Shown: positions 60,909-64,000 of the stretch, in pieces | Position numbering within the stretch: position 1 is the first letter of the stretch | How the letters are laid out: each line of letters starts with the position of its first letter | NCBI GenBank assembly: GCA_903837355.1 | Contig: CAILUI010000303.1 | Span: 43,405 to 107,404, forward strand | DNA from: an uncultured Victivallales bacterium | GTDB taxonomy: Bacteria > Verrucomicrobiota > Lentisphaeria > Oligosphaerales > JAFGRS01 | DNA: 64,000 nt | Direction of reading: 5' to 3' | Notes under the pieces: model-generated | Told to the model about the DNA's origin: nothing | The model's input: the letters and a program-made list of their open reading frames with translations, nothing else | Database searches by the model: none | Translations under genes and position numbers: made by a program

Positions 60909-63785
60909 TCACCCCGCTTCGGCCTCCTTCAGGTCCAGGGTACAGGTTCCCCACTGTTCCAGGACGCGACCGCGCAGCCGGTAGGGGCCGGCATGGGTGA
61001 AGAGGGCACCGAGCCGCCGATGCGTAGCGGGAAAGAGGATGGCGTCGTAGATGCCGGTGGCATCCTCCAGAGTGACGAAACTCATCAGGCGCTCCTCGGC
61101 GTTTGCTTCGCCCTCGGCCTGGGTCTGCTTGACGGCGTCGAGAAGGCCGATCATGACGACCTCCCGGTTGACAAAGCGGGGCATGTCCGCCGCGGCACAA
61201 AAGCCGTCATGCGGCAACAGGTCCGTCGGGTGAATGCCGAAGGGGATACCGGTCAACGCCACCTGTGACGCCGCCAGCGGCGGCAGGCGGTCGCCGGCGA
61301 CCGCCGGGAGCAGCACGCCCTGGCGGCCCTGGCGGTCACCGCTGCCGAGTTCGCGCAGCAGCGCTTCGCGCGGCCCCCAGACCGCGCAGGCCCCGACCAG
61401 GATCAAGGCCGCCGCCTCGCCGGCGGCGAAAGGCACCCGCGCGCGCAGATCGCGCAGATCCCGGAAGCGGCCGTGCGCCGTGCGTTCAGCGATCAGCGTC
61501 GCCAGTGTCTGCCGCGTCAGACCACGTACGATCCCCAGGCCGGCGAGCAGGCCCCGTGACTGCGGGGTCCAGCGCACGGCCGAGCCATTGATGTCCGGGG
61601 GCAACACCGGAATGCCATGGCGCAGCGCATCCCAGACGAAAACGCGGGCTGGGTACATGCTCTTGTGCCCATTGAGTGCGGCCGCGTAGAATTCCCGCGG
61701 GTGGTGTGCTTTGAGGCGGGCGGTGAGCCAGGCGAGGCGGGCATAGACGGTCGCATGGGCCTTGCAGTAGGAGTATGCCGCAAAGCGCGACACGGCCGCC
61801 CAGATGGTCTCGGCCTGCGCGGCGGGAATGCCGGCGGCCGACGACTTGCGGAAGACAAAGCGCTGGTGCTCCTTCTGGAAGGCATCGCCGTTACGGTCCT
61901 TGCTGACGGCGCGGCGCAGCAAGTCGGCTTCGGCCATGGTGTAGCCGGCGAGATGGACGGCCACCTTCATCACATCCTCCTGATAGAGCATGACCCCGTA
62001 GGTACCGGCCAGGAAACTGGCCATGGCCGGGTGCAGGTAGCGCACCGGGTCCAGCCCGCGGCGGCGGCGGATGAAGGCATCTTTCATGCCGGCGGCCGCC
62101 GGACCGGGACGGATCAGGGAGATGGCGGCGGCGGTCTCTTTCGGGTTAACCGGCGCCAGGGCCCGGCAGATCTGGCGCATGCCGGGCGATTCGCATTGGT
62201 AGACGCCGAGGGTATCGCCACGGGCAAAGAGGCGGTTGACCTTATAGTCGTACACCGGCCCCGGTTCCTGCAGTTCCACCCCCCGTTCGCTGAGCCAGCC
62301 GCGGGCTTCCTCGATCACCGTCAGTGCCGAGTTGCCCAGCAGATCCATCTTGACCAAACCAATGGCCTCGGCCTGGTCCTTCTCATAATGGCTGATGAGC
62401 AAGCCCTTGGCCGCCCGCGCCAGCGGGGTGATATCGGTGATCGGGCAGGGTGTAATCAGCAGTCCGGCGCAATGGATCCCGAGGTGCCGGGGTTTACCGA
62501 CAAACAGCCCGGCCAGGCGAAACAACTCCGGGCACTCCGCCTGGCCGGCATCGACGCGCCGGAAACGCTCGGCGCTCAGCCCCAGTACGCGCGCCGCATC
62601 GCGCAGCGCCCCGCGAGCCCGGTAGAACTGCACCGTGGCCACCATGGCCACGTGATCCGCGCCCCAACGCCGATAACAGAACGCGATGACCTCGTCGCGC
62701 CGGTTATCGGCGAGATCGAGATCGATGTCCGGACAGTCCTTGCGGCCGGGATTCATGAAGCGCTCGAAGTAGAGGTCATGGTCGAGCGGACAGCACTGGG
62801 TGAACTCGAGGAGGTAAGAGATCAGGCAGGCCGCCGCCGAACCGCGCACCCCGGCGGGAATGCGTTGGGCGCGGGTAAAGCGGACGATCTCGTTGACGTA
62901 TAGAAAGTAGTCCGCAAAGCCGTTGCGGACGACGACCTCGAACTCCTTTACCAGGCGCTGTTCGGCGCTGTGGCGGCGGGCCGTTCCGGCCGGATAGCGG
63001 CGCTCGAGCCCTTCCCGACAGAGGGCCAGCAGATGCGGCTCAGCGCTGGTCCCGGCCGGCAGGGCGAGACGCGGCAACAGGGGTTTGCCGAAGGTGAGTT
63101 CAAAGGTACAGGCCGCCTCGACCGCCGTCGCTGCCGCCTGATCCGGATAGCGCTGCTGCCACTCCCAGGCCAGCGGCAGCACGGCGCCGGGATGCGTCGC
63201 GGTCAGGTCGGTATAGCGGCCGGAGAGGCGGCGCACGTCACGCAAGCCAGCGAACGCCGCACGCTCATCCTCGTGCAGGAACCACGCCTCCGGAATCCAC
63301 AGTTGCGGCTGGTTGGTCGGCAGGGCATCCCAAAGCAGCGGCTGCCGCCCGCTGCCGGCCGTCTCCCCGGGCGCCAGGGCATACAGGCCGGCCGCGGGAA
63401 CAACGGCCGCCAGCCCAGCGCGGACCTCCGGGAACCGCGTCAGGAACAGCAGCCCGTCAATCCCCCCCCGCTCGGCAGCCTCCTGGAACACAAAGCGTTC
63501 CCAGGTATGCCGTGCCGTCAACAGGCGACAGAGTTGCCGATAGCCCGCCTCCGTACGTACCAGCACCGAGTACCAACGCCCGGGCGTCCACTCCAGCCAG
63601 GCCCCGAGCAACGGCCGCAAACCGTGCTCCCGGGCCGCTCGGGTGAACTCCACGGCGCCATACAGCCCGTCAACATCGGCAATGGCCAGGGCCGTGTAGC
63701 CACGCTCCGCCGCCGCCCGCGCCCAGGCCTGCGGACTCACCACGCCCGCCTGGAGCGAGTAATGACTATGACAGATGGCAAACAT
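60909..63785 (-). CDS. dnaE2: DNA polymerase III alpha subunit, DnaE2 (ImuC)-like
   Basis: I chose ATG 63785 (AGAAGG with good spacing), giving 958 residues; GTG 63794 is less likely. It has an N-terminal PHP domain (CHSHYSLQAG) and the polymerase palm with metal-binding Asp residues (PDIDLD, then KMDLLG). Motifs GVRGSAAACLISYLL, SLIRPGPAAAGMKDAFI and YGVMLYQEDVMKVA are typical of DnaE. A C-terminal OB-fold segment follows (VALTGIPFGIHPTD, EERLMSFVTLEDATGIYDAILFP). It is shorter than replicative DnaE (about 1160 residues) and lacks the tau-binding tail, which fits error-prone DnaE2/ImuC. Its promoter overlaps a palindrome, consistent with damage control. ImuA/ImuB partners are not in the window. 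Confidence 0.88.
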   Translation of the reverse strand: MFAICHSHYSLQAGVVSPQAWARAAAERGYTALAIADVDGLYGAVEFTRAAREHGLRPLLGAWLEWTPGRWYSVLVRTEAGYRQLCRLLTARHTWERFVFQEAAERGGIDGLLFLTRFPEVRAGLAAVVPAAGLYALAPGETAGSGRQPLLWDALPTNQPQLWIPEAWFLHEDERAAFAGLRDVRRLSGRYTDLTATHPGAVLPLAWEWQQRYPDQAAATAVEAACTFELTFGKPLLPRLALPAGTSAEPHLLALCREGLERRYPAGTARRHSAEQRLVKEFEVVVRNGFADYFLYVNEIVRFTRAQRIPAGVRGSAAACLISYLLEFTQCCPLDHDLYFERFMNPGRKDCPDIDLDLADNRRDEVIAFCYRRWGADHVAMVATVQFYRARGALRDAARVLGLSAERFRRVDAGQAECPELFRLAGLFVGKPRHLGIHCAGLLITPCPITDITPLARAAKGLLISHYEKDQAEAIGLVKMDLLGNSALTVIEEARGWLSERGVELQEPGPVYDYKVNRLFARGDTLGVYQCESPGMRQICRALAPVNPKETAAAISLIRPGPAAAGMKDAFIRRRRGLDPVRYLHPAMASFLAGTYGVMLYQEDVMKVAVHLAGYTMAEADLLRRAVSKDRNGDAFQKEHQRFVFRKSSAAGIPAAQAETIWAAVSRFAAYSYCKAHATVYARLAWLTARLKAHHPREFYAAALNGHKSMYPARVFVWDALRHGIPVLPPDINGSAVRWTPQSRGLLAGLGIVRGLTRQTLATLIAERTAHGRFRDLRDLRARVPFAAGEAAALILVGACAVWGPREALLRELGSGDRQGRQGVLLPAVAGDRLPPLAASQVALTGIPFGIHPTDLLPHDGFCAAADMPRFVNREVVMIGLLDAVKQTQAEGEANAEERLMSFVTLEDATGIYDAILFPATHRRLGALFTHAGPYRLRGRVLEQWGTCTLDLKEAEAG

Positions 63786-63815
63786 GTAAAGCACCTTCTT
63801 TAATGCTAGTATCTA

Positions 63816-63849
63816 TTAGTATACTAACTCAGAGCAAAGGGAAAGTCAA
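63816..63849 (-). promoter_or_regulatory. Promoter with overlapping palindromic operator upstream of dnaE2
   Basis: On the minus strand TTGACT (63849-63844) is 17 bases from TAGTAT (63826-63821). The -10 lies inside a perfect 12-bp palindrome, TTAGTATACTAA (63816-63827). A repressor bound there would block transcription. LexA is the obvious candidate for a DnaE2 gene; the LexA motif of this organism is unknown. The start codon is about 31 bases downstream of the palindrome. Confidence 0.6.
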
Positions 63850-63905
63850 GAGGGGGGGACGGCCAGGGCTGTTCCAAGATCGCGGTTCCCGCTACGGGTG
63901 AGCGC

Positions 63906-63997
63906 GTGAGAACGTGAAAGCGTGGATTCGTGGCAGACGGCCGGCACACGCGCCGTAACCCTCACGCAATCACGCTCTCACGCTTTCACCGTGCCGG
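63906..63997. repeat. Nested inverted repeats at the right end
   Basis: GTGAAAGCGTG (63914-63924) pairs with 63979-63989, and CCGGCAC (63941-63947) pairs with 63991-63997. Several further GTGA/ACGT-rich units lie close by (GTGAGAACGTG, CACGCTCTCAC). It is a non-coding repeat cluster. No ORF is supported in 63850-64000. Confidence 0.55.
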
Positions 63998-64000
63998 TGA

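Overview
The window is GC-rich bacterial DNA (well above 60% GC by eye). It has dense gene packing, Shine-Dalgarno sequences in front of most starts, and many secreted or lipoprotein-type products of the kind found in Gram-negative-like bacteria. I saw no rRNA, tRNA, ribosomal protein or CRISPR gene. Several features recall Planctomycetota, Lentisphaerota, Armatimonadota and related environmental lineages: a Gfo/Idh oxidoreductase beside an SGNH hydrolase, a four-helix-bundle (23S rRNA IVP-type) gene among GTCC-rich repeats, a sigma/anti-sigma/Hanks-kinase-TPR unit, and very large exported proteins. The phylum is a guess.

Left part, 2-12577, all plus strand: an unusual FAS II/PKS-like locus. 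A B12-type radical SAM gene, cut by the window edge, is followed by one polypeptide that fuses a B12-type radical SAM enzyme to a complete ketosynthase and then to a ketosynthase-like domain without its cysteine. Next come a second KS plus dead-KS fusion, an acyl carrier protein, a GcvT-like folate-fold protein, a hotdog thioesterase, a FabG-type ketoreductase, a PlsC-type acyltransferase, a FabZ-type dehydratase with Asp at the usual Glu position, and a flavoprotein fused to an SCP2-like domain. Many junctions overlap by 4 bases, so this is probably one operon. The gene set suggests an ACP-bound acyl chain that is extended, reduced, dehydrated, modified by radical chemistry and released or put into a lipid. 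The product is unknown.

Middle part, 12578-22000: a minus-strand four-helix-bundle gene bracketed by arrays with a 9-base period, then plus-strand genes for a secreted TPR protein, an SGNH hydrolase, a Gfo/Idh/MocA oxidoreductase, a lipoprotein, a sugar-isomerase-like protein and a GNAT acetyltransferase. A segment of about 55 bp next to a GTCC array is duplicated upstream of the TPR and SGNH genes.

Right part, 22104-58205, all minus strand: about 36 kb of 15 colinear genes, mostly closely spaced. In transcription order they are an ECF-like sigma factor, a zinc anti-sigma-like protein, a Ser/Thr kinase with TPRs, a multidomain transglutaminase-like/Clp_N protein, a small membrane protein, a Cys-pair membrane protein, a MoxR AAA+ ATPase, a protein with a possible degenerate vWA domain, a coiled-coil protein, a helical protein, a polytopic membrane protein, a 3400-residue single-pass protein that looks like serial beta-propellers, a secreted protein, an RHS/YD protein with permuted domain order, and a secreted transglutaminase-like protein. 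This is the best candidate for an undescribed system: kinase/sigma control and AAA+ machinery in the cell, with giant exported proteins outside it.

Right end: a lipoprotein gene, a decayed stretch with frameshifted remnants of secreted proteins (59.4-60.4 kb), a non-coding stretch, and a DnaE2-like DNA polymerase gene whose promoter overlaps a perfect 12-bp palindrome, suggesting repression, possibly by LexA.
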